From Paenibacillus sp. FSL A5-0031 (GTDB lineage: Bacteria > Bacillota > Bacilli > Paenibacillales > Paenibacillaceae): a DNA stretch of 64,000 nucleotides. Positions 18,701-26,169 of the stretch are shown here, one piece after another (the first letter of the stretch is position 1; every line of letters begins with the position of its first letter). The DNA lies in NCBI RefSeq assembly GCF_001956295.1, contig NZ_MRTD01000010.1:235716-299715 (forward strand), in the 5' to 3' direction. The notes beneath the pieces were generated by a model. That model was not told the origin of the DNA. It did not search any database and worked only from the letters and a program-made list of their open reading frames with translations. The translations under genes were made by a program, and so were the position numbers.

Positions 18701-19652
18701 CCGCCGCTCCGGCAGAAGCGCCCCAAGCAAGCCGAGTAGAGGCGGCATTCACTTCGGTAACTGCTAGATTGGTGGGAACAACAGGAGACTGCGGCATCGG
18801 AATCGAGGCAGCCTCGCTAGCTGTGCTTAAAGGCGATTGCTGGCCAAAGGCATTGACGGACGAAACATAATACGTATAGCTATCCCCAACACTTACATTA
18901 GCATCGGAATAGCTCGTTTCTTTGATTTGCTCAGCAATCGGCGCACTTGGCTCGCTGCCGCCAGTTGTACGATATACATGGTAGTAAACCGCATCCGTAA
19001 CAGCTGTCCATTTCATTGAAACTCCGCTTGCGCTTATACTCGTCAGCATGAGTCCTTCTGGCGCAGAAGGAAGCACTTGCTCGATGATGACAGCGTTCAA
19101 AACACTGAATGTTCCATCGCCTGTCAGTTGAATATTTAGTTGTCCATCTGCGACTGAAGCATGATAAACCTTGCTCTCTACAGCTCTGCGAGAGTTGATA
19201 GATTCCCCGGCTACATCCTCAATCGTTACCTTCGTTTTGTAGGTAGAAGTCGTTTGAAGAAGATCACCGGAATAAAGCGTGACCTTATAGTTGCCATTAG
19301 GTATGTCCGCTTTGAATACAAAAGGAACATTGGTTCCTCCCAAAACAAAATCATTAATTACGTTATCCGGTGATTCTGCCCCTCGAAAACGAGAAGCAAG
19401 ATTCATATCCAAACCATAGCCCTTCTCAGGTGTATAAAGCGTCGTTCCAGTAATTCCGATATAACCATCCGCAACAGGACCGCCTGTACTTCCAGCAGGT
19501 GCTGGCGCTGAACCAAAATCAAACTTCCACATCTGCGGCTGTGCAGTTTGCGCGGCCTCTGCTTGCTCATTTGTAAATCCAGCAAAAACCGTGCAGAAAA
19601 CCATAACTACTGCCAACACTAACGACATGCTCCGTTTCAATCGCTTATTCAT
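12771..19652 (-). CDS. Giant surface enzyme: rhamnogalacturonan acetylesterase + PL11 rhamnogalacturonan lyase + SLH anchor
   Basis: 2293 residues. Order: signal peptide (1-33); three related carbohydrate-binding-like modules each starting W/YKFDFG..GY (about 42-190, 395-530, 855-980); fibronectin type III repeats between them; a GDSL/SGNH esterase (about 538-755) with GDST, GGRS, GHND and DDTHF blocks, the rhamnogalacturonan acetylesterase pattern; a PL11 rhamnogalacturonan lyase (about 1190-1790) with its DLDGDGK-type calcium loops, GDWREE and YRLGVAWQNVAYNQPPH; a Big_2 domain; a Thr/Pro linker; an S-layer-associated beta region ending TNHFSYY; three SLH repeats (about 2115-2293). It should sit on the cell surface and both deacetylate and cleave the RG-I backbone of pectin. 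Monocistronic, with two cre-like sites upstream. Confidence 0.9.
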   Translation of the reverse strand: MNKRLKRSMSLVLAVVMVFCTVFAGFTNEQAEAAQTAQPQMWKFDFGSAPAPAGSTGGPVADGYIGITGTTLYTPEKGYGLDMNLASRFRGAESPDNVINDFVLGGTNVPFVFKADIPNGNYKVTLYSGDLLQTTSTYKTKVTIEDVAGESINSRRAVESKVYHASVADGQLNIQLTGDGTFSVLNAVIIEQVLPSAPEGLMLTSISASGVSMKWTAVTDAVYYHVYRTTGGSEPSAPIAEQIKETSYSDANVSVGDSYTYYVSSVNAFGQQSPLSTASEAASIPMPQSPVVPTNLAVTEVNAASTRLAWGASAGAADYVVYRSDAVDGTYAEIGQSAALSYIDQTANTAIVQYYKIKARNGQVLSDFSAYAASTVYVPPVVLPDGDVKRFDFGKGSTADGYVSVSSAVAYTAERKYGFGDPAKVSFVDRGTADALRSDFSIVKDTSFIVDLPNADYTVSLIAGDLNDVTDISITVENIEKVKRLDGNAVRPAGQFLEMSFDIALVDGQLNFEFTGTAPKINALVITKKAERTPGELPTIYLAGDSTVQTYDPYWLPQAGWGQMIPSFFSENVIFKNHAIGGRSTKNFISEGRLDEVLRAIKPGDYFLVQFGHNDATISVPDRYASPADYKNYLKTYVNGAKQRGATPILVTPMGRRSFNAETGKFNVSFPEYVQAMKEVGQELDVNVVDLSTLSIAYYDSIGPAATLSVFLHTPAGVYGAFPNGSADDTHFQEYGAIQLARMLSAAIKQLDLPLAQSVKEIELPANVPAKPTSLIAGSISNAGALLKWDKTATADIYKIYRKLSSEPDSAYAMIGTSTLPTLNMGGLVEGNSYHVYVTAVNGKGESAPSDPIFIQTKSALYKYDFGTIGGVVEAGYTEVTRNTIYTAERGYGITDSTGMIDRDRGAGTDALRRDFVAYFGNSYEYKVDLPNGYYSVKTYTGDWIGSTKTNINIENKDYGTVSSGKENIAERVFNMIAVKDGQLNMILSGQTAHLNGVEITPLLLAPTKLELNDLDLSSNPIKAELSWTGVADAVKYHVYRKATVASSAELLGVTTQPTFIDTSADVGLEYVYSVSAIDNTGFESVASNFLQVSMIDPNVEKAAIPTGLALASIHKNDISFTWDAVPQARMYNVYRAKEANGPYTLIGKSSTAAYTDNTVLTTIPYYYKVASVNEGGISELSGALETQAITTLVRAMEYLDRSPVAIKTENGNYLGWRMLGLDPESIGFNVYRDGVKLNDELITKSTNYVDTAGTDTSSYHITSVLSGVEQAATSSFGVWQKQYKSVPLQKPADDYTKDGQPYTYSAGDASVGDLDGDGKYEIVMLWSPSNSKDNSQAGYTGIVYMDAYKLDGTRLWRINLGPNIRAGAHYTQFMVYDLDGDGRAEVTFKTADGTIDGTGKAIGDPSKDYRNSTGYVLLGNEYLTVFEGSTGKALATTEYDPPRGDVAAWGDAYGNRVDRFLAAVAYLDGEKPSLVFSRGYYTRTVIAAYDYRNGQLTKRWVFDSNDEGNGSFAGQGNHNLSIGDSDGDGKDEIHFGAMGIDDDGKPLYNTGLGHGDAMHFGDLDPERPGLEIFAVQEHSDSPYGMDLKDARTGEIIWGIHTGVDTGRGMSADLDPRYLGEEMWSANIVSSEHIPVTGLYSAKGEKITTSIPSSTNFGVWWDGDLLRELQDYNRIDKWDYMNAKTVNLLTAVGSATNNSTKANSSLQADLFGDWREEIMWRSEDSSEFRIYSTVDETEYRIRTLMHDPNYRLGVAWQNVAYNQPPHPSFYLGDGMGMPAAPSIQYIQALVTSITVTAAGQADSVKVGSTLQMNAEVHMDTAANKNVVWSVVNEDGSSTALAAIGTDGLLHATAEGKVTVVATAADGSGVKGEKVITLLANPVVSPSPTPTPTPSPTPDSPLGGTAPTPAPAGNQVTVEAVTVNGKATAVVEAADLQKAIEAATKSLAIKVNAVGSAKLVEISIRGGAFAGLNTKDELSLTIDTGSAKVTLSNKALKGALGAGTETLKLSIDRMNTSGLSETIREKVGDAAVYDFNLYVGDKKISEFAGGKHALEISVPYVLKPGEKPGNVVVYYIADDGKFEIVRNGKYDAKTGTITFKTNHFSYYSSLYAASAFTDLNQALWAIDPIEALAARSIVNGYGDSSFQPNGEVTRGAFVKMLMLAFELEDSEGVSSFSDVKAGAWYASSIAAAEKLGIIKGKSDGTFGVNELISRQDMAVMAYRAAEAAGLKLVSGSAIAFTDQEEIADYAVKAVQEMQSTGILNGMSGNTFMPNGWSTRAQAAKVIYSMMSMLE

Positions 19653-19692
19653 TCAGCATTTGTTCCCCTTTCATAAATGGGCTAAAATAAGC

Positions 19693-19706
19693 TGTAAACG
19701 TTTCTA
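19693..19706. promoter_or_regulatory. cre-like CcpA site upstream of the pectin enzyme gene
   Basis: TGTAAACGTTTCTA fits TGNAANCGNTNNCA with one mismatch (TA instead of CA at the end). It lies 41 bp upstream of the start codon, where CcpA could block transcription of this plant-polymer enzyme when preferred sugars are present. Confidence 0.5.
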
Positions 19707-19762
19707 GCAATCACGCAAAATTTTTGGCAAGAAATATTTACCTCTTAATAGTACTCTTATAA

Positions 19763-19777
19763 AGAATGCGCTTTCAT
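19763..19777 (-). promoter_or_regulatory. Second cre-like CcpA site upstream of the pectin enzyme gene
   Basis: On the minus strand ATGAAAGCGCATTCT matches the relaxed cre consensus WTGNAANCGNWNNCW at every defined position. Two such sites 70 bp apart in front of a polysaccharide-degrading enzyme gene support carbon catabolite repression. Confidence 0.6.
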
Positions 19778-19904
19778 TAGAAAAAACCATAATGATTGTT
19801 CAAATATCCGTGTATTTAGGCAGCTTTTGAAAATACGACAGACTTCGGCGGCGGCATACAGGGCTGTTGATTAGCTTATAGAGTTTGGTGGGCCGTTGGA
19901 GTGG

Positions 19905-20055
19905 GGATTTATGGTGGCTATTAGAACGTATATGTTCTTAGAGCCTTGAAGTATCATGAGTTTGGCGGCTGTAAGCACATAGATGTGCTTATGGAGTCAA
20001 TTCGGAGTCGGAGCGGGACTTTTGGCGGCTGTAAGGTTGCTTACAACAAGCTAGT
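19905..20055. repeat. Three diverged copies of a short hairpin-bearing intergenic repeat
   Basis: The block TGG(C/T)GGCT(G/A)T(A/T)AG followed by a hairpin occurs at about 19913, 19962 and 20022. Its hairpins differ in sequence but keep pairing: AGAAC-N6-GTTCT in the first and a perfect TAAGCACA-TAGA-TGTGCTTA in the second; the third carries GTAAG-GTTG-CTTAC. Compensating change in the stems suggests the structure is what is kept. Not a known IS end. Confidence 0.55.
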
Positions 20056-20063
20056 GTTCGGAT

Positions 20064-20094
20064 TTGTACATGCAATTGGAAAACATGATATAAT
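20064..20094 (+). promoter_or_regulatory. Extended -10 promoter of the XRE regulator
   Basis: TGATATAAT (20086-20094) is an extended -10 element. A weak -35 TTGTAC lies 19 bp upstream. It reads into the regulator gene starting at 20168. Confidence 0.55.
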
Positions 20095-20167
20095 TATGTG
20101 TGCATTTACCTTGCAAGCAATATGATCATTTTAAATAGACATTGTGACGTTGGAGAGGGGGATATTG

Positions 20168-20524
20168 ATGTTTGCGAAGCGCCTTAAACAGCTGCGTAAA
20201 TCGAGGAAATTAACGATGCAGGAAGTTGCTGATTATTTAGGAGTTGCGAAAAGCACCTATGCAGGCTATGAATCCGGCTATCGACAGCCGACTCTTGAAT
20301 CCATTCAAACCATTTCACGCAAGCTGCGCACTTCCGCTGATTATCTTCTTGGGCTTACTGATTATCCTGAGCCGCCAATCGAGCTTAATCATAATGCGAA
20401 GGAATATTTGAATTATGATCAGCTGCACTGGGATGGGGTTCCTTTGGAAAAGGACGACCTGGATTTAATTCGCAACTTGCTCGAACGTGTACTCCGCGAT
20501 CGCACCTTGCCAAAGGATGAATGA
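20168..20524 (+). CDS. XRE family transcriptional regulator
   Basis: 118 residues. The first ~60 residues form a Cro/C1-type helix-turn-helix (FAKRLKQLRKSRKLTMQEVADYLG..KSTYAGYESG) of the SinR/ImmR-like repressor group. The C-terminal half is acidic and may mediate oligomerisation. The frame extends to 20144, but the ATG at 20168 follows GGAGAGGGGG at a good distance and fits the usual start. No operon partner: the neighbouring gene converges. Target unknown; a role in repressing nearby surface-polymer genes is only a possibility raised by SinR-type families. Confidence 0.85.
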   Translation: MFAKRLKQLRKSRKLTMQEVADYLGVAKSTYAGYESGYRQPTLESIQTISRKLRTSADYLLGLTDYPEPPIELNHNAKEYLNYDQLHWDGVPLEKDDLDLIRNLLERVLRDRTLPKDE

Positions 20525-20579
20525 TCTATCCACTATATCTATATTTGATTAAAATAAGGAACTCCAAACGTTCTTAGCT

Positions 20580-21443
20580 TCAACCGCCCATCAATTGCAG
20601 CAGCTTCGCCTCGAATTGCCCTTGAAGCTGCAGCATGAGATCGCTGAACGTTTGCTCCCACTTATCCGTAATTTCTGCCTCTACATTATCCTTTTCTGCT
20701 TGTGCAATAATTCCTTGCATTTTTGTACTGCATGTCGCTTCCACCTTCGAAAGCCCGTCCATCCATTTCTGGCTTAACTCCTGAAACGCGTAAGGATCAG
20801 ACATATCCAATTGTGCAACACTTGATTCCGCCCCTGCCAATACATCATTCATATCCTGCGTACACTTAGCTTGAATCTGAACAATCTGCTGCTCATACTT
20901 TTCTGTTGACGTAATTGGAGCTTCCGTTTCCGGCACATTTGGCTGATCAGGCGAAGGCGTTGGCTTTGGTTTTGTCGTTGGCGTTGACGTTGAACCATCA
21001 TTCGGCTTCGTCTCCGTCCCTTTGTTCGGTTTAGTTGTACTTGATGGCTTCGTCGTCTGAACGGGCAAAGGATTTTCATTTTCCCCAGCCAGCTTATCCG
21101 CCTCTTTCTCCGGCAGTACAGCTTCCCCTCCACTTCCAGCAGGCTTACCCGCTACCTGTTCCACTGGTTTGCCGGTTTTGTCAGTCGTTGGCGGTACGCC
21201 ATCTACAGTTGGACTCGTTTTCTCAGGCACTGTCCCATACAGTTCTTCCTCACTCAGCTGTGCTTGCTCGTTTAATGCTGCGCCATTCGCATTCACAATA
21301 AGTGATTGTTGTGAGGATTCATTCCAATAGAGACCGCCCCACACAAATAACAGAATAAGCGTTAACGAGCCTAAAATAATATTAATCGTATCCGGCTTCT
21401 GAAGCCGCGGACGCCGTTTCTTCCTTGCATGATGCTTGCTCAT
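20580..21443 (-). CDS. Membrane-anchored protein with Thr/Pro-rich linker, function unknown
   Basis: 287 residues. A basic cytoplasmic N-terminus (KHHARKKRRPRLQKP) precedes one membrane helix (residues ~20-40). A long low-complexity Pro/Thr/Lys/Glu-rich external linker (~70-175) follows, then a helical C-terminal domain (~180-287) with two cysteines (QAKCTQDM and EATCSTKM) that could form a disulfide. No family recognised. The build suggests a wall-spanning protein holding a small helical domain outside the membrane. It lies downstream of the triplicated secreted protein gene, separated by a terminator-like hairpin. Confidence 0.7.
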   Translation of the reverse strand: MSKHHARKKRRPRLQKPDTINIILGSLTLILLFVWGGLYWNESSQQSLIVNANGAALNEQAQLSEEELYGTVPEKTSPTVDGVPPTTDKTGKPVEQVAGKPAGSGGEAVLPEKEADKLAGENENPLPVQTTKPSSTTKPNKGTETKPNDGSTSTPTTKPKPTPSPDQPNVPETEAPITSTEKYEQQIVQIQAKCTQDMNDVLAGAESSVAQLDMSDPYAFQELSQKWMDGLSKVEATCSTKMQGIIAQAEKDNVEAEITDKWEQTFSDLMLQLQGQFEAKLLQLMGG

Positions 21444-21477
21444 ATTATGCTCATACCACCTTCCGTTTTGAATAGAA

Positions 21478-21526
21478 AGAAGCCAGTCTCCTTTCTCTTA
21501 GGCGAGAAGGAAGACTGGCTGCTTTT
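21478..21526 (-). terminator. Hairpin terminator after the triplicated-module gene
   Basis: AGCCAGTCT / AGACTGGCT outer arms with inner CCTTCTCGCC / paired GAGAAAGG form a ~17-bp stem. On the minus strand it is followed by TTCTTTCTATT, and on the plus strand by CTTTTTG. It marks the end of the exopolysaccharide gene series. Confidence 0.7.
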
Positions 21527-21528
21527 TG

Positions 21529-24500
21529 TTAAGATCGCATGATTTCCGTAATAATAGTAGTAAGCAATTTGTTGACCTTGCTTTTCGTTTCATTTATCGC
21601 CTTATTTTTCAGCGCATTCGTTGTTTTTACTTTATTGATCTCATCAACAGCTACATTTCTAGCCTGTACAACATCCATGATCAGTTGTGCCTTCTGCTCA
21701 TCGTTGGTCGCTGCTTTCAGCTTTTTCTTAACCTCGTTCAGCTTGCTATCCAATTCTTCAGCTATCCGCTTAAACTCTGCCTTAGGATCAATTTCCACAT
21801 CTTCATTTACGAGCGTCACCTCTTGCTGGAAAATCACTTTAGCAGAGCCGCCGTATGGATTCACTAACGTCGCTTGAATAACAGCCGTACCATTAGCAAC
21901 CTTTTTCGGAATCGTTACTTTCCCTCGCGAATCGACCGTGACATCTTTGCTTCCCGATACTTTCTTCCATTTCAAGAACGAGGATGGCAAAACAGTGCCA
22001 AGCAGCTTCAAGCTGTATTCATGCTGCCTTCCGCTAGACGTAATCTTCACCGCCGAAATAACTTCTGAACGGATATAAGCAACTGTTAATGCGTTAAGGG
22101 CCCGCTCATCATATTTCAGCTTTAGTTGGAATTTAAAAACAGATAGACGTACATCAGCCGATTTAACACCTAAGTTGTTCAGCGCCTCGCTTAATGCATA
22201 ATCATCCTTTTTGGATAAAATTTCACCCATGGCTTCCATAATAACCGCATTTATTTTTTCCTTGTTGCCGAGCAGCTGAGCGATCTCCTGAGGCTTCATA
22301 TCCGAGATAATTTTGCGAACGGTCCCTTCAACACCTAGGCGGTCAGCTCCGTCACCGAACAACAGAACGAGGAAATCATCCATGCTGAGGCTTGTTACCC
22401 CGCCTGCTGCGGCAATCGTCTTCAGTGCAGCTCGGAACTCTGGATTCGTTCGAATCGCTTCAAGTCCCTTCGCTTCTGGATCATATTGCAGGGAGCCTAC
22501 AGACTGAATGATCTGGAACACAGTCTTCTTCAGCTCCGCTTGGTTAACCGTTGCGGGAAGCTTAGGAGCAATTTTGACCCACACAGGATCAATAAGGGAT
22601 TGATCCTTGGCGAAATCAAGCTTGGCGATCTCATCGCGCAAATTGCGTACATCCTGCACATCCGAAGGATCTCCAGCAAGCAGTGCCGCGTGAAGCTTAT
22701 TCATTCTCTCAAGGAATTCTTCTGCCGGGAAGTGTTCTCCCTCTCCATTTGTAGCTGTTAACGTAACCTCTTTCTCAAATATAACTTTAGCTTGTCCACC
22801 ATATGGGTTAATCAATGTCGCTTGAACAACCGCCGATCCGCTGGCAACGCCTCGCGGAAGCGTAACCGTACCGCCAGTAGATACTTTCACATCTTTGCTT
22901 CCAGATACTTTGCTCCACCTTAGCGCAAGCGGCGGAACATCCACGCCGAACACCTTCAAGCTGAATTTTTGCTCACGGCCGTCTTCACTGATTTTAACAG
23001 CCTCGACAGCTTCAGAGCGCATATGAGCGATAATTAGCGCTTGAATTGCTGGCTCATCCATCTTCAATCGAGCTTGGAAGTTAAGCATGGTCGCAGCAGA
23101 CTCCTCCGCCGTTACACCCAACTGGCTTAAAACGGAGCTCAACTTATAATTGCCGGTTTCACTTAGCAGCTCCTCTGTCTTCTGGAGCAGCAGTGTGGAA
23201 ATCGCTTGCTTATCTCCAATCAACTGCAGCAGCTGAGTCGGTGACAGGCTGGCAAGCTTCTGCCTTATAGCGCCATCTATACCTGGGTTAACGCCACCAT
23301 CGCCAAATAAAAACATGAGAATATCGTCTATTACAAAGCTAGTTTCACCGCCTCCGGCTGCTCCAAGCTCAGCTAACACAGCACGATATTCAGGATTTTT
23401 GCGAATCGCCTCTAAACTTGCAGCCTGCGGGTCATATGGAATCAAGCTAATGTCCTTAACCATATTGAATAAAACAGCCTTCAGCTTTGCTTGGTCTGCT
23501 TCTGCGGGCAGCTTAGCTGCAATCTTCTTCCAAATCGGGTCGATTAAATTGTGATCCTTAGCAAAGTCCAGCCCGGCAAGCTCATCACGCAAATTGCGAA
23601 CGGCCCCAATATCTGCTGGATCTCCTGCTGCTAGAGCAGAATGCAGCTTATTCATCCGCGCAAGGAATGACTCCACAGGAAACTCGGTCTCATGCGAAAT
23701 TGCAGCGTTTAAAGTAACCTCTTGCTCAAATATGACTTTCGCCGAGCCACCGTATGGATTAATCAGCTTAGCCTGAATAACAGCTGTGCCGGTTTTCGCA
23801 GCATCCGGTATAGTAACGACACCCGTAGGCAATACCTTTACATTAGAATCGCCGGATACCTTTGACCACTGCAGAACTTGAGGGAAAAGATATACGCCGA
23901 ACACATTTAGGCTATACGAATGCACACGACCGGTGTAGTCTATTTTCACGCTTGACTTCACGCTTGAACGAATATACGCCACAGTCATCGCGCTGATCGC
24001 AGGCTCGTCCTTCTGAAGCTTCACCTGGAAGTTTTGTACGGTCGCTCTTACATCCTGCGGCGTCACGCCTAAATTTTTCAAAATAGAGCTGAACTTGTAC
24101 TCCTTTGTCTCACCCATCAGCTTCTCCATCGCTTGAAGAAGAACCGTTACAATGCCCTGCTTATTGCCAAGCAGCAAAATCAGCTCCTCCGGAGACTTCT
24201 GCGCGATCAGGCTGCCAATCGTTCCTTCCACGCCTTTACGGCTGCTGCCATCGCCAAACATAAAGACAAGAAAGTCTTCCAATCGGATGTTCTCGTCACC
24301 GCCGGCAGCTGCAATCGTCTTTAACGTTGCACGAAACTCTGGATTCGTGCGAATAGCCTCCAAATCAGAGGCTTCAGGGTCGTAACGGAAGGAGCCTACA
24401 GCCTTGATCAACCGGAACAGGCTCGCTTTAAGTTCCGCTTTATCGGCAGACTCAGGAAGCTTCTCGCTAATTTTTGTCCAAATCGGATCGATCAGCTGCT

Positions 24501-24771
24501 GATTTGTTGCCTCATCCAGACCGGCAATTTCATCTCGCAAATTTTTAACCTCTTGCATGTCCTTCTTGTCCCCAGCTGCTAGTGCAGCATATAGAGCCTG
24601 CATACGCTCCAAAAACACGCTTGAAGGCAGCGCAGCTTCTGCGGCACTCGCCGCTTGAACAAATCCCAGCTTCTCCGTCAGCCCTTTCTGGCTGAGCGGC
24701 AATCCGCCTAGCGATGCTGTAAGCATGGAGATCGCCAGCGCGGATAAGGTTACTTTTTTTCGAAACGTCAT
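21529..24771 (-). CDS. Secreted protein with three tandem ~315-residue modules, function unknown
   Basis: 1080 residues with a signal peptide (cleavage near QAASAAEA, residue ~45). Three homologous modules span roughly 49-362, 365-676 and 679-984. Each starts F..E.FL.RM..L(Y/H).AL.AGD..D...V.NLRDE, contains a FLFGDG motif and ends with an Ig-like strand region (WSKVSG..V, G.A.VQATLINPYGG.AKVIF.(Q/K)EVTL). A highly charged helical tail follows (985-1080). The start at 24771 follows AGAGG; a GTG at 24780 is less likely. Directly downstream of UDP-glucose dehydrogenase in the exopolysaccharide operon (28-bp gap), it may bind or present the polymer outside the cell. Module family not recognised. 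Confidence 0.8.
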   Translation of the reverse strand: MTFRKKVTLSALAISMLTASLGGLPLSQKGLTEKLGFVQAASAAEAALPSSVFLERMQALYAALAAGDKKDMQEVKNLRDEIAGLDEATNQQLIDPIWTKISEKLPESADKAELKASLFRLIKAVGSFRYDPEASDLEAIRTNPEFRATLKTIAAAGGDENIRLEDFLVFMFGDGSSRKGVEGTIGSLIAQKSPEELILLLGNKQGIVTVLLQAMEKLMGETKEYKFSSILKNLGVTPQDVRATVQNFQVKLQKDEPAISAMTVAYIRSSVKSSVKIDYTGRVHSYSLNVFGVYLFPQVLQWSKVSGDSNVKVLPTGVVTIPDAAKTGTAVIQAKLINPYGGSAKVIFEQEVTLNAAISHETEFPVESFLARMNKLHSALAAGDPADIGAVRNLRDELAGLDFAKDHNLIDPIWKKIAAKLPAEADQAKLKAVLFNMVKDISLIPYDPQAASLEAIRKNPEYRAVLAELGAAGGGETSFVIDDILMFLFGDGGVNPGIDGAIRQKLASLSPTQLLQLIGDKQAISTLLLQKTEELLSETGNYKLSSVLSQLGVTAEESAATMLNFQARLKMDEPAIQALIIAHMRSEAVEAVKISEDGREQKFSLKVFGVDVPPLALRWSKVSGSKDVKVSTGGTVTLPRGVASGSAVVQATLINPYGGQAKVIFEKEVTLTATNGEGEHFPAEEFLERMNKLHAALLAGDPSDVQDVRNLRDEIAKLDFAKDQSLIDPVWVKIAPKLPATVNQAELKKTVFQIIQSVGSLQYDPEAKGLEAIRTNPEFRAALKTIAAAGGVTSLSMDDFLVLLFGDGADRLGVEGTVRKIISDMKPQEIAQLLGNKEKINAVIMEAMGEILSKKDDYALSEALNNLGVKSADVRLSVFKFQLKLKYDERALNALTVAYIRSEVISAVKITSSGRQHEYSLKLLGTVLPSSFLKWKKVSGSKDVTVDSRGKVTIPKKVANGTAVIQATLVNPYGGSAKVIFQQEVTLVNEDVEIDPKAEFKRIAEELDSKLNEVKKKLKAATNDEQKAQLIMDVVQARNVAVDEINKVKTTNALKNKAINETKSKVNKLLTTIITEIMRS

Positions 24772-24799
24772 TTCATTCACCTCTGGTCATTAGTTTGGT

Positions 24800-26140
24800 T
24801 TAAAATTGTAATACAGGTATTTGCTGCTTTACGCCTTGATTAAGGCTAGGGCGGCCTACGGAGTAATAAACAAATTCAGTACCAACCAAATGCTCCTCTT
24901 CGAAAACATTGCGGCCGTCAATCAGAATCGGACTTTTTAATACTTGTTGAAGCAGTCCAAGGTCAACATGCGAGAACTCCTCCCACTCTGTCAGCAAGCA
25001 AAGCGCATCCGCATCTTTTGCCGCTTCCATCGCGTCCTCACACCATTCAACACCGCTAATTTCATATAAAGTGCGGAAGTTGTCAGTCGCAATAGGGTCA
25101 TAAGCCTTGACCTTAACGCCGTTGTCCACCAAATGTTGAATAATTTCCGATGCCGGCGAATCCCGCACATCATCGGTATTCGGCTTGAACGCAAGCCCCC
25201 ATACTGCAATCGTCTTGCCTGAAAGCTCACCTTGGAATATTGTCTCCAGCTTGCGAATGACGTTGAAGCGTTGATCCTGATTGACCTCTACTACCGAGCG
25301 CAGCAGCTTGAACTCATAATCAACATGTCCGGCAATTTGAATTAAGGCGCTTGTATCCTTTGGAAAACAAGAGCCCCCGTAGCCGATTCCCGCTTTTAGG
25401 AACGATGGGCCAATTCGCTTGTCATAACCCATTCCTTCAGCTACCTTCGTTACATCTGCGCCTACCTTCTCGCAAATATTAGCGATTTCATTGATAAATG
25501 ATATTTTGGTAGCTAGAAATGCATTGGACGCATATTTAATCATTTCAGCGCTGCGAATATCTGTAATAACGATTTGTTCCGTTAAAGGAATATGAAGCAG
25601 CTTCATAATTTCTGCTGCGCTTTGTGAGCTGGCTCCGATAATAATGCGATCGGGATGCAGCGTATCTTGTATCGCCGAGCCCTCGCGCAAAAACTCTGGC
25701 AGCGAGATACTGTCAAACAACTCACTCGTGTGGGAGGCGATAACGGTTGCTAGGCGTTCATTCGTTCCAACGGGTACGGTGCTTTTTACCGCTATGATTT
25801 TATAACCGTTCATCGCCTTAGCAATCTCTATGGCTGCTTGGTCAATGTAAGATAGATTAGCCTCGCCATTTGGCAGCGGCGGTGTTCCTACCGCCAAAAT
25901 AATAATGTCCGATTGCTGTACCGCGCTTCGCAAATCAGTCGTGAAGGTGAGCATTCCTGCAGCTCGGTTCGACGCTGCTAGCTCCTTGAGGCCTGGCTCA
26001 TAGATCGGAATGCCGCCAGCGTTTAGTGTCTCAATTTTGCGCGGGTCCTTGTCTACGCAGATGACGCGATTGCCAAGCTCCGCATAACAAATGCCCGACA
26101 CGAGCCCCACGTAGCCCGTTCCAATAACCGTGATGTTCAT
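24800..26140 (-). CDS. ugd: UDP-glucose 6-dehydrogenase
   Basis: 446 residues. It oxidises UDP-glucose with two NAD+ to UDP-glucuronate. Visible are the Rossmann motif ITVIGTGYVGLVSG at the N-terminus, the LPEFLREGSAI substrate loop, the catalytic cysteine in GIGYGGSCFPKD and the C-terminal WGLAFKPNTDDVRDSP block. The ATG at 26140 follows AAGGAG; the frame extends 14 codons further upstream without support. Together with GalU in the same operon it provides glucuronate for an acidic polysaccharide. Confidence 0.93.
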   Translation of the reverse strand: MNITVIGTGYVGLVSGICYAELGNRVICVDKDPRKIETLNAGGIPIYEPGLKELAASNRAAGMLTFTTDLRSAVQQSDIIILAVGTPPLPNGEANLSYIDQAAIEIAKAMNGYKIIAVKSTVPVGTNERLATVIASHTSELFDSISLPEFLREGSAIQDTLHPDRIIIGASSQSAAEIMKLLHIPLTEQIVITDIRSAEMIKYASNAFLATKISFINEIANICEKVGADVTKVAEGMGYDKRIGPSFLKAGIGYGGSCFPKDTSALIQIAGHVDYEFKLLRSVVEVNQDQRFNVIRKLETIFQGELSGKTIAVWGLAFKPNTDDVRDSPASEIIQHLVDNGVKVKAYDPIATDNFRTLYEISGVEWCEDAMEAAKDADALCLLTEWEEFSHVDLGLLQQVLKSPILIDGRNVFEEEHLVGTEFVYYSVGRPSLNQGVKQQIPVLQF

Positions 26141-26169
26141 GCTATTCGCTCCTTCATTGAATGATTTAT

